Assembly (NCBI RefSeq): GCF_014656195.1
Contig: NZ_BNBY01000002.1
Location: 617,868-671,636 of the forward strand
Direction: 5' to 3'
Length of the DNA: 53,769 nucleotides
From: Kitasatospora xanthocidica
GTDB taxonomy: Bacteria > Actinomycetota > Actinomycetes > Streptomycetales > Streptomycetaceae
The number at the start of each line of letters is the position of its first letter. The first letter of the stretch is position 1. Position numbers and translations under genes: made by a program. Below, in pieces: positions 43,049 to 50,656 of this stretch. Under the pieces are notes generated by a model. The model was not told the DNA's origin and searched no databases. It worked only from the letters and a program-made list of their open reading frames with translations.

Positions 43049-44251
43049 ATGCGAGTACGGTTGCAGACCAACCACGGTGAGTACCTCCTGGAGCACGAGA
43101 GCGCACCGACCGTCGGCGCCCTGCTGCGGCTGTACGGGATCCCGCTCTCGGCGGTGTGGACCTACCGGATCGAGGGCCACGGGGGCGACGGGCTCCGGCG
43201 TGCCGTCTTCGTCCCCGCGTCCACGGCCCGCCCCGGCGACGCCGGCGGCGAGGGCGAGATCTTCGCCCGGGTCACCCGCAACATCAACCTGCCCGGCCTG
43301 CTCGGCGTGGAGGCCTCCAGCGCCCGCCTGCACGACGAGGCGACCACCGAGTGGACCTTCCCCACCGAGGACAGCGGCGCCTTCCAGCGCGTGCACACCC
43401 AGATGTCCGCCGCGGAGTGCTTCGAGTTCGTCCGCGCCAGCGTGACCGACGTGCTGAAGCAGTGGCCCGGCGACCGCAGCAACGGCCTGGTGGTGGGGAC
43501 TTCGGGCGGCGGCGACTCCAACGTGCTGCTCTCCACGCTGATGGAGTCCGGCTACTTCGAGCCCGAGCGCGTGGTGCCGGTCATGATGCTCGGCATCCCG
43601 GACTGGGACGCCCAGGTCGACAACGCCCGTGCGCTGTGCTCCGCGCACGGCATCGAGCTGAACGTGGTCGAGGAGTCGGAGACCGCGCGGCTGTCCGGCC
43701 TCAAGGAGCTCTCCTCGGTCAAGGAGGTGTTCCGGGAGTTCTTCCCCGACGCCGACCTGGAGTTCATGGGCACCTGGCTGCTGCGCCGCGTCCTCACCCG
43801 CTACGCCGTCGAGCGCGGCATGAAGTTCGTCGCCACCGGCGCGAACCGGGAGGACATCGTCGCCGAGCACATCGCGCGGGTCTCGCGCGGCCTGCTCCCG
43901 CTGCCCGCCCCGTTCCGCGAGATCGGTGACGTCACGTTCTGCTACCCGATCTGGAAGGTGCCGAAGAAGATCGGCGACGGCGCCTACCCGGCCTTCAGCC
44001 TGGAGAACTACGAGAACCGCAATCCCAGCTTCAGCCCCGGGCGCAGCGTCTTCTACTACCTCGCGTACTGGATCCCGGAGCTGCTGCCCGGCATGGACAA
44101 CTCGCTGCTCGACGGCATGTCCAAGCTGGCGGACAAGGACCCGCAGCCCATCACCTGGGACGAGGACCTGCGCGACCACGTCTGCCGCGAGGGCTCCACC
44201 GAGGCGCAGAAGACGCGCTGGCAGGAGTTCCTGGCGAAGGTCGAGGCCTGA
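43049..44251 (+). CDS. PP-loop ATP pyrophosphatase
   Basis: A 400-residue protein. The PP-loop SGGGDS is at residues 152-157 in LVVGTSGGGDSNVLLSTL, the signature of enzymes that adenylate a carbonyl and replace its oxygen with N or S (TtcA, TilS, QueC, AsnB). The first 90 residues (VRLQTNHGEYLLEHESAPTV then ALLRLYGIP) could be a small beta-grasp domain. GATGANREDIVAEH-like text (ATGANREDIVAEHIARVSRG) and FCYPIWKVPKK resemble the C-terminal part of TtcA-like proteins. There is no Cys-rich zinc or FeS motif as in TtcA. Next to the precursor gene, it may make a thioamide, amidine or amide in the peptide. Start ATG 43049 has a weak ribosome site. Confidence 0.8.
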   Translation: MRVRLQTNHGEYLLEHESAPTVGALLRLYGIPLSAVWTYRIEGHGGDGLRRAVFVPASTARPGDAGGEGEIFARVTRNINLPGLLGVEASSARLHDEATTEWTFPTEDSGAFQRVHTQMSAAECFEFVRASVTDVLKQWPGDRSNGLVVGTSGGGDSNVLLSTLMESGYFEPERVVPVMMLGIPDWDAQVDNARALCSAHGIELNVVEESETARLSGLKELSSVKEVFREFFPDADLEFMGTWLLRRVLTRYAVERGMKFVATGANREDIVAEHIARVSRGLLPLPAPFREIGDVTFCYPIWKVPKKIGDGAYPAFSLENYENRNPSFSPGRSVFYYLAYWIPELLPGMDNSLLDGMSKLADKDPQPITWDEDLRDHVCREGSTEAQKTRWQEFLAKVEA

Positions 44252-44272
44252 CGGCCGTCGGCGAGCCCGCTT

Positions 44273-44310
44273 CGTCTGCCGTCCTCCCCGCCCGGGGAGG
44301 ACGGCAGACG
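44273..44310 (+). terminator. Perfect 17-bp hairpin before the methyltransferase
   Basis: CGTCTGCCGTCCTCCCC (44273-44289) pairs exactly with 44294-44310 around a GCCC loop. It lies between the PP-loop and methyltransferase genes and may limit read-through or protect the upstream mRNA. Confidence 0.65.
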
Positions 44311-44330
44311 CCGATCGAGGAGAGTGTGCT

Positions 44331-45098
44331 GTGAACGCGTTTCAGGGGTGGGATGCGGCCTCGTACGGGGACGCCAGGGCCACCGTGTACGACCGTCAGG
44401 TGGCCGGGCGGGGCGACGTGCCGGAGGCGGTCGGCCTGCTCGCGGAGCTGGCCGGCGACGGCCCGGCGCTGGAGCTCGGCGTGGGGACGGGCCGGCTGGC
44501 GATCCCGCTGGCCGCGAAGGGCGTCCCCGTCCACGGGCTGGACAGCTCGCCGAAGATGCTGGAGGAGCTCGGCCGCGCCCCCGGCGGCGACCGGGTGGTC
44601 GGCGTGCCCGGCAGCATGACCGACTTCGCCCTGGAGGAGTCGTTCACGCTGGTCTGGGTGGCCTTCAACTCCCTGTTCCTGGTGGACGATCCGCGGGAGC
44701 AGGAGAACTGCTTCCGGAGCGTCGCCGGCCACCTGGCCGAGGGCGGGCGCTTCGTCGTCGAGGCGTTCGTGCCCGCGCCCGAGCAGTTCGACGGGGCGGC
44801 GGCCCTGCGGGTGAAGGACTTCGGCTCCGCCAACCTGCTGCTGCAGGTGTCCCGGCACGACGCGGACGCCCAGGTGGTGGAGTCCCTGGACCTGGAGGTC
44901 ACGGCGGACGGGTTCGCCCTCTACCCGACCCGGGTGCGCTACAGCTGGCCCGAGGAGCTGGACGCGATGGCCGGGCGGGCGGGCCTGCGGCTGGAGGACC
45001 GCTGGGAGAACTGGAGCCGGCACCCGTTCACGGCCGGCTCCCGCTCCCACGTCAGCGTCTACACCGCGGCGGACACCGCGTCCGGCAGGGCCCGCTGA
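44331..45098 (+). CDS. SAM-dependent class I methyltransferase
   Basis: A 255-residue methyltransferase. Motif I ALELGVGTGRLAIPLA near residue 45 binds SAM, followed by VHGLDSSPKMLEEL; a Rossmann core continues to about 150 and a beta-rich C-terminal part follows. It could N- or O-methylate the cluster product or peptide. GTG 44331 follows GAGGAGA at 7 bases. The last 40 bp overlap the convergent kinase-like gene. Confidence 0.9.
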   Translation: MNAFQGWDAASYGDARATVYDRQVAGRGDVPEAVGLLAELAGDGPALELGVGTGRLAIPLAAKGVPVHGLDSSPKMLEELGRAPGGDRVVGVPGSMTDFALEESFTLVWVAFNSLFLVDDPREQENCFRSVAGHLAEGGRFVVEAFVPAPEQFDGAAALRVKDFGSANLLLQVSRHDADAQVVESLDLEVTADGFALYPTRVRYSWPEELDAMAGRAGLRLEDRWENWSRHPFTAGSRSHVSVYTAADTASGRAR

Positions 45099-45700
45099 AT
45101 CTCCTTGCGCAGGAGTTCCTGCACCTCGTCGAACGAACCGTTCCCGTCGACCAGGACGAATTCCTCGTACTCCGGCAGGGAACGGTAGGCCGCCCGGTAG
45201 TCGACCAGGAACTCCAGGGTCTCCTCGTCGATTCCGCGGCGCTTGATCCGCTCCTGGGCGACGGCCGGTTCGACGTCCAGGAAAAGGGTGAGGTCGGGCT
45301 TCGGGAGGCCCCGGTTGAGGCGCCGCAGGAATTCCTCGTTGTCCGCCTTCTGCAGGCGGACGGCGGCGTACTGGCAGACGGTGTAGCGATCGGCGAGGGC
45401 CACCGCGCGCGGGGTGGCCAGCACCTCGCCGACCGGGGCGAGCGCCGACAGCTTCGCGCAGGCCGAGATGAGCCTGATCGTGTCGGCCCCGATCATGTCC
45501 AGATGGCCCGGGAAGCCGTCCTCCCGGGCGATCGCGTCCAAGGCCTGACGGACCGGGAGCTGTGTCTGGTTGAGGAAGAGCCGGGCCGGCTTCCCCAGGC
45601 CGTCGAACCACTCGGCCAGTCGCCCGACCTGGCTGGTCTTGCCGGCCCCGTCGATTCCCACGACCGCGACCAGATATCCGCTGCGACGCTCGGACCCCAC
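45059..45700 (-). CDS. Thymidylate kinase-like protein
   Basis: A 213-residue P-loop kinase of the dTMP kinase family: GIDGAGKT at residues 15-22, ADRYTVCQYAAVRLQ (DR motif), and LFLDVEPAVAQERIKRRG (lid). dTMP kinase phosphorylates dTMP to dTDP; cluster-borne relatives may have other acceptors. GTG 45700 has GGAGGT 8 bases upstream, preferred over the GTG at 45754. It is the only leftward gene inside the rightward part of the cluster, divergent from the TIM-barrel gene by 40 bp and overlapping the methyltransferase by 40 bp. Its link with the product is unclear. Confidence 0.85.
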   Translation of the reverse strand: MGSERRSGYLVAVVGIDGAGKTSQVGRLAEWFDGLGKPARLFLNQTQLPVRQALDAIAREDGFPGHLDMIGADTIRLISACAKLSALAPVGEVLATPRAVALADRYTVCQYAAVRLQKADNEEFLRRLNRGLPKPDLTLFLDVEPAVAQERIKRRGIDEETLEFLVDYRAAYRSLPEYEEFVLVDGNGSFDEVQELLRKEIQRALPDAVSAAV

Positions 45701-45740
45701 TTTTCGATACCTCCACGACGACCCGCATGAATGGATAAAA

Positions 45741-46568
45741 GTGCCTCGTGTCACTATTCAGCCAAGATTGCACGACCTATCCCGCTATGTCAACGCGGCC
45801 AGATCGAACGACTTTCATTTCGAACTGATCGAACCGGCATACCCGCAAAATCTGGACATGCTGGATGAATACTTCTCCGATTTCCTGGAGAAGGCCGGCG
45901 GCGCGGAACTCGTGAAGGTGCTGCACGGCCCGTACATCGACATCTCGGTCCATTCCCCGGACCGTGCCGTCCGGGCCGCCTCGGCCGAGCGGATATCCGC
46001 GTCGATCGAATGGGCGAAGCGGCTCGGCGCCGAGTTCCTGATCCTGCACAGCAACCACCTGCCGATGCTCAACGAGCCCGCCTACGACCGGCAGTGGCGG
46101 GCCGGCTGGCTCGACTTCCTGCGCGGCCAGGACCTCGGGGACGTCACCGTCCTGCTGGAGAACATGTGGGACCGCACCCCGGACCTCAGCCTCTCCCTGG
46201 TCGAGGAGTTCGACTCCCCGCGGCTGCGGCTGTGCTTCGACGTCGCGCACTGGAACGTCCACGGCACGGTGCCCCTGGAGGACTGGCTGCGCCGGGCCGG
46301 AGCGGCCACCGCGTACGTCCAGTACGGCGACAACCACGGCGACCAGGACTCCGACCTGGCGCTGGGCAGCGGCACGGTGGACTGGCCGGAGCTCGACCGC
46401 TGCCTGCGCGCCCACGCCCCGCACGCGGACGTGATGGTCGGCGTCGGCATCGACGACGCCGACGAGCGGCTGCAGCCCTCGATCGACTTCCTGCGCGCCG
46501 GCGGCATCCACCCCTTCCCGCCCCACCCGTCCCCCCGCACCTTCCCGCCCGCGGACGGTACCCGGTGA
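45741..46568 (+). CDS. Sugar-isomerase-type TIM barrel protein (AP_endonuc_2-like)
   Basis: A 275-residue xylose isomerase-like TIM barrel. Likely metal ligands are Glu140 (LLENMWD), Asp167 and His170 (CFDVAHWNVHG), His174 and a late Gly-Asp-Asn-His-Gly loop (YVQYGDNHGDQDSD). Such proteins isomerise or epimerise sugars; the same superfold also contains the DUF692 iron enzymes that modify Cys in RiPPs, but the DUF692 motifs are not evident. GTG 45741 (VPRVTIQPRLHD) is the best start; the ribosome site is weak. It overlaps the next gene by 4 bp. Acting on the peptide or on a small precursor are both open. Confidence 0.78.
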   Translation: MPRVTIQPRLHDLSRYVNAARSNDFHFELIEPAYPQNLDMLDEYFSDFLEKAGGAELVKVLHGPYIDISVHSPDRAVRAASAERISASIEWAKRLGAEFLILHSNHLPMLNEPAYDRQWRAGWLDFLRGQDLGDVTVLLENMWDRTPDLSLSLVEEFDSPRLRLCFDVAHWNVHGTVPLEDWLRRAGAATAYVQYGDNHGDQDSDLALGSGTVDWPELDRCLRAHAPHADVMVGVGIDDADERLQPSIDFLRAGGIHPFPPHPSPRTFPPADGTR

Positions 46569-47782
46569 CGGCCCCGTCGCCGGAGGAGGCACCGGGCGCC
46601 GACGCTGCGTGGTGCCTCAACCCCCGCACGCCCGAGGGGAGGTCGGCCGCCGAACGCGCCGAGGCCTGCCTCGCCGAGGTGGCGGCCGACGCCGAACGCC
46701 ACGACCGCGACGGCAGCTACGTCACCGAGGCGCACCGCGCCCTCGCCGCCGCCGGCCTGATGGGTGCCACCGTGCCCGCCGCCCACGGCGGACTGGGGGT
46801 GCGCAGCCTCCTCGACACCGCCGCCTGCCTGGAACGGATCGCCTTCGCCGACGCCTCGGCCGCCCTGGTGCTGCACATGCAGCTCTCCCGCGGCCTGGGC
46901 CTGGCCGCCGGCCCCTCGGACCCCGGGTCCGAGGGGCTGCTGCGTGCCATGGCCGACGGCTCGGCCTACGTGGCCGGCGCCGCGACCGAGGCGGGCGCGG
47001 GCTACTTCACCGTGCGCACGACGGCCGAGCCGAAGGAGGACGGCCCGGCCACCGTCAGCGGCCGGAAGATCATGGTCTCGGGGGCCCCCGCCGCCACCCA
47101 CTTCGCGGTCCGGCTCCGGATCCGCACCCCCGAGGGCGACCGGCTCGGCAGCGCCGTCGTGCCGCGCTCGGCCGCGGTGGAGGTCGTCGACGACTGGGAC
47201 GGCCTGGGCATGCGGGGCTCGGCGAGCACCACGGTCCGCTTCCACGACGCCGAGGCGCTGCCCTGGAGCCTGGCCGTCCGCGGCCCCTGGGGCGTCCACG
47301 ACCCGCGGGCCCTGGGCGGCCGGATGCTCAGCTCCGGGGCCATGCTGGGCATCTACCTGGGGCTGGCCACCGCCGCGCACCACACCCTGCTCACGGCCCT
47401 GCGGCGGGCCGGCGCCGACCGGCCGGGGGCCTGGCTCGACGCGGCCGCGATCCGCTCCGAGCAGCAACTGGCGGGCACCCGCGCCCTGGTGGAGCTCTTC
47501 CTGAGCCGGCTGGACGGGCACGACCCCGCCGACGGCCCTGGCTCCCTGGCACTGGCCCGCGAGTGGCAGCTGTGCCGGCTACGCTCGCACGACACCGCCC
47601 TGGCCCTCTCCGACCTCGCCCTCTCCGCCGCGGGAGCCGCCGCCTACCGGTGGGGCCACCCGGCCTCCCGGATCCTGCGGGACGCGCGGGCCGGACAGTA
47701 CATGCAGCCGTACGGCCCCGCCCAGGCGGCCGAGTTCGTCCGCGCCGCCGGCGAGGGCACCGACCCGGGACTGCTCGCATGA
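46565..47782 (+). CDS. Acyl-CoA dehydrogenase-like flavoprotein
   Basis: A 405-residue ACAD-fold protein: helical N-terminal domain (AAAGLMGATVPAAHGGLGVRSLLD), beta domain (AYVAGAATEAGAGYFTVRTTAE ... GRKIMVSGAPAATHFAV ... WDGLGMRGSASTTVRF), and helical C-terminus. It would use FAD for alpha,beta-dehydrogenation or a related oxidation; the usual catalytic Glu near the end is not clearly placed. In clusters such proteins often act on carrier-bound amino acids or catalyse N-oxidation. The GTG start at 46565 overlaps the previous stop (GTGA), and its stop overlaps the next start (ATGA). Confidence 0.85.
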   Translation: MTAPSPEEAPGADAAWCLNPRTPEGRSAAERAEACLAEVAADAERHDRDGSYVTEAHRALAAAGLMGATVPAAHGGLGVRSLLDTAACLERIAFADASAALVLHMQLSRGLGLAAGPSDPGSEGLLRAMADGSAYVAGAATEAGAGYFTVRTTAEPKEDGPATVSGRKIMVSGAPAATHFAVRLRIRTPEGDRLGSAVVPRSAAVEVVDDWDGLGMRGSASTTVRFHDAEALPWSLAVRGPWGVHDPRALGGRMLSSGAMLGIYLGLATAAHHTLLTALRRAGADRPGAWLDAAAIRSEQQLAGTRALVELFLSRLDGHDPADGPGSLALAREWQLCRLRSHDTALALSDLALSAAGAAAYRWGHPASRILRDARAGQYMQPYGPAQAAEFVRAAGEGTDPGLLA

Positions 47783-48978
47783 CGGCGCCGCTCCCCCCGA
47801 TCCCCCGGCTCCCCCGACTTCCCCGCACCGGCGGGCCGGCCGTCGACGAGTCGCGGCTGGTCGCGCTCGCCCGGCGGCTCGTCCGCACCCGCAGCGACAA
47901 CCCGAACACCACCGAACAAGCCGTGGTGCGGCTGCTGGCCGAGGTGCTCGCGGACTCGGCGGACGAGGTGCGGATCGTCCAGCCGGTGCCCTCGCGCCCC
48001 AACCTGCTGGCCCGGTACGGCCGGTGCGACGGCTCCCGCCCCACCCTGCTGCTCACCGCCGCCACCGACACGGTGCCGGCCGACCCGGACGACTGGCGGC
48101 GGCCGCCCTACCAGGCCCTGGTGGCCGGCGGCGAACTCTGGGGCCGCGGCACCGCGGACATGAAGGGCGGCATCGCCGCGGCGGTCGAGGCCGCCCTCGT
48201 CCACCACGCGGCCGGCCGCCCGGGGCCGCGCGACCTCCTGCTGGTGTTCACCGCCGACGGCGAACGCGGCGGCCGGGCTGGCTGGCAGGCCCTGGCCGAC
48301 ACGCTCGAACTGCCGCCCGTCGAGGGCGCGGTGGTGCTGGCCCCGACCGGCCTGGTCCCGCACCGGATGGAGCGCGGGGTGGCCTGGCTCGGCGTCGACC
48401 TCCAGGGGCGGGAGGCCCCGGCCTCCCGCGCCGAGGACGGCGTGTCCGCGGTCCTCGCGGCCTGCCGGCTCGCCGAGCTGCTGCCCGCGGCCGCGGCGGC
48501 CCGGTTCGCCGGGAACCCGGCGGGCGGCCCGGTCACCACGACCCTGGGCCGGATCGACGGCGGCACCCGGGTGAACACCGTGCCCGGCGGCTGCCGCACC
48601 GAATGGGACCTGCGGCTGCCGCCGGGCGGCCCCGACGTGACCGAGGAGGCCGTCCGCGCCCTGGTGGCCGGCTGCCTCCCCGAGGGCGTCACCGGCCGGG
48701 TGGAACTGCTGATGACCGCCGCCGCCTCGGAGAGCCCGGTGACACCGCTGTGGGAACGGCTGGTCGCGGCCGGCCGCAGGGCTCACGACGACCGGGCCCA
48801 CCCCGACCCGGTCTACCCCGGGCCGACCGACGCCCGCACCCTGCGCCGCCGCTTCGCCGTCCCCGCCTACGTCTGCGGCCCCGGCGAGCAGCGCCTCGCC
48901 CACGGCGTGGACGAGCGGGTGCCGGTCGCCGAGCTGCGGGCCGCCGCCGAACTCTGCCTGAGCCTGCTGCGGGAGTGA
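47779..48978 (+). CDS. M20-family metallopeptidase (ArgE/DapE type)
   Basis: A 399-residue M20 zinc hydrolase. Expected active-site parts: TAATDTVPAD (usually H-x-D; here the His is replaced by Thr), WGRGTADMKGGIAAAVEA with the bridging Asp, and FTADGERGG where the catalytic Glu pair is E-R or D-G-E. The missing first His and the altered EE motif suggest changed or lost metal binding. The family removes N-acyl groups or cleaves peptides, for example N-acetylornithine or carrier-bound amino acids. It overlaps the flavoprotein gene by 4 bp. Confidence 0.82.
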   Translation: MTAPLPPIPRLPRLPRTGGPAVDESRLVALARRLVRTRSDNPNTTEQAVVRLLAEVLADSADEVRIVQPVPSRPNLLARYGRCDGSRPTLLLTAATDTVPADPDDWRRPPYQALVAGGELWGRGTADMKGGIAAAVEAALVHHAAGRPGPRDLLLVFTADGERGGRAGWQALADTLELPPVEGAVVLAPTGLVPHRMERGVAWLGVDLQGREAPASRAEDGVSAVLAACRLAELLPAAAAARFAGNPAGGPVTTTLGRIDGGTRVNTVPGGCRTEWDLRLPPGGPDVTEEAVRALVAGCLPEGVTGRVELLMTAAASESPVTPLWERLVAAGRRAHDDRAHPDPVYPGPTDARTLRRRFAVPAYVCGPGEQRLAHGVDERVPVAELRAAAELCLSLLRE

Positions 48979-49051
48979 GCCCGGCCGCTCCCGCCCGCCC
49001 TGCCACCCCGCCGCCCCGCCTCCCGCGCGACACCTGAGGAGTGATCCACCG

Positions 49052-50272
49052 ATGCCCGACCCCCTGACCCCCGACGCCACCGCCACCGCCACCGCCACCC
49101 GGGTCACCAGGCACCTCGTCCTGGGCGACATCTCCCGGCAGTACCAGGTGGCCGGCGGCAACACGCCCCTGCTGGCCGTCGAACTCGCCCCCGAACCCGG
49201 CGACGCCCACCTGGCCACCGAGCACCTGCGCCCCGCGGACACCGTCGCCACCGGCGTCCTGGTGCTGGACGGCGACGGGGAGCGGACCGTACCGCTGTCC
49301 GCCGCCCCGGTGTGGGCGGGCCTGGGCGCCGGCCCGGCCCTGACCGCCCTCGGCCGGGACGACCTGGACACCCTGGCCCCGCTGATGCTGCTGCGCACCC
49401 ACGACACCGGCGCGGAGCGGCTCACCGAGGTCATGGTGTGCTCCCGGGTGCGTTCCCTCGGCGTGCTCTTCGTCCGGGTCGCCCGCTTCCCGCACCCGGC
49501 CGGCACCGCCCTGCCCGAGCTGGTCCGCGAGGCCCTCGGATACTCCTCCCGGCTGGCCGACTCGATCGTCTTCGAGGGCAGCGCCTTCTCCGTCCTCGAA
49601 CCCGAGATCGAGATCGAGCAGAAGGTCAACCTGCTCGACGAGGTCAGCATCTGGCAGCTGGCCCAGGCCATGTGCGCGGCCGCCGAGGAGGGCCGCTACC
49701 CCGGCTTCTTCCTCGACCCCGGGTACGAGCTGACCCGCTGGCAGTACGCCCAGGAGACCTTCGAGGTGCTCGCCCCGCGCGAGCACGCCGGGTACTTCGG
49801 CTTCACGAGGATGCCCGACGGCCGGTACCTGATGAAGATCAAGAGGTTCGAGCGGGACGCCCTGCGGCGCGGCGAGAAGTTCCGCCTGAACCTGGACATC
49901 CCCGGCGACGACCTCGACGCCTTCCTCGCCCGCGAGTACCCCGGGTACTCCTTCCACCGGCTTCCCCCGCTCGTCCGGGCGCGCTTCGACGTCAACCTGG
50001 AGTCGGCCGCCACCGGGCACTGCTTCAGCATCGAGATCGACGACGTCACGGTGGCCGGCGGCCACAAGCTGCGCCAGGCCGAGATCGAGTACCTGAAGAC
50101 CCGGGTGCACGAGGGCGTGGACCACGACCTGCTCGACGCGGAGCTGTACCGCCTCACCGAGCTCGTCGAGGAGCAGCTGAAGCAGCTGGGCGTCCGGGCG
50201 GAGCGCAGCCTGCTGTCCAAGCTGACGTTCCTGCGGGAGTGCGAGCGGCGGGCCGCCGGCTCGGACTCCTGA
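49052..50272 (+). CDS. Protein with a C-terminal CYTH-like domain, 406 aa
   Basis: I do not know this family. From about residue 185 it shows signs of the CYTH/triphosphate-tunnel fold: EIEIEQKVNL (E-x-E-x-K), TRMPDGRYLMKIKRFERDALR (basic strands), ARFDVNLESAATGHCFSIEIDDVTV and LRQAEIEYLKTR (paired acidic residues). CYTH enzymes bind triphosphates with divalent metal. Residues 1-180 are a separate alpha/beta part with no match (HLVLGDISRQYQVAGGNTPLL). ATG 49052 follows GAGGAG. It is the last gene of the unit from 45741 and ends at a strong terminator. Nucleotide or polyphosphate handling would fit the kinase-like neighbour, but that is speculation. Confidence 0.7.
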   Translation: MPDPLTPDATATATATRVTRHLVLGDISRQYQVAGGNTPLLAVELAPEPGDAHLATEHLRPADTVATGVLVLDGDGERTVPLSAAPVWAGLGAGPALTALGRDDLDTLAPLMLLRTHDTGAERLTEVMVCSRVRSLGVLFVRVARFPHPAGTALPELVREALGYSSRLADSIVFEGSAFSVLEPEIEIEQKVNLLDEVSIWQLAQAMCAAAEEGRYPGFFLDPGYELTRWQYAQETFEVLAPREHAGYFGFTRMPDGRYLMKIKRFERDALRRGEKFRLNLDIPGDDLDAFLAREYPGYSFHRLPPLVRARFDVNLESAATGHCFSIEIDDVTVAGGHKLRQAEIEYLKTRVHEGVDHDLLDAELYRLTELVEEQLKQLGVRAERSLLSKLTFLRECERRAAGSDS

Positions 50273-50279
50273 CCCGATC

Positions 50280-50340
50280 GGGCGAATCCCCCGCCGTTCT
50301 CCGCGAGCACCGCTCGACGGGGGGCGCGGGGGATTCGCCC
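50280..50340 (+). terminator. Strong terminator of the unit from 45741
   Basis: GGGCGAATCCCCCG (50280-50293) pairs perfectly with CGGGGGATTCGCCC (50327-50340), closed by a further C-G pair and followed by GTTTTC. The 33-base loop has its own small stem. Confidence 0.85.
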
Positions 50341-50656
50341 GTTTTCACACCGCGCGTCGATCCCCGCTGTTCGCCGATGCCGCGGAATTCCACTGACCGC
50401 TTTCCGCAAGGATGTCCGAGCGCTGTTCACTCGGTTCGCCGACGAGTCGCCATCGGTTACGATCTGACGAACCGTCGGGCTCAAATGGACTGGCCACGCG
50501 AACCGCCGGTCCGCACAGTTCCCGCTGCCGCACGGAAGGACGCTCACGCGTCCATTGACCGCCCCCGGTACCGGGGTTGCCACCGGGCGTGGATCCGGTC
50601 AACCATGAGTGGATTGTGCCAAGAGTCGGCCAGCCGCGGCATGGGGGAGAGTGCGG
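50341..50656 (+). promoter_or_regulatory. Leader and promoter region of the SARP gene
   Basis: This 316-bp stretch is less GC-rich and holds no gene. TTCGCC (50435-50440) and TACGAT (50458-50463), 17 bp apart, are the best promoter-like pair. Confidence 0.4.

Noticed and set aside
45741..46568. The TIM barrel as a DUF692 (MbnB/TglH-type) RiPP enzyme
   Set aside because: It belongs to the same superfold, but the sequence follows the sugar-isomerase/AP-endonuclease type and no DUF692 partner protein was found.
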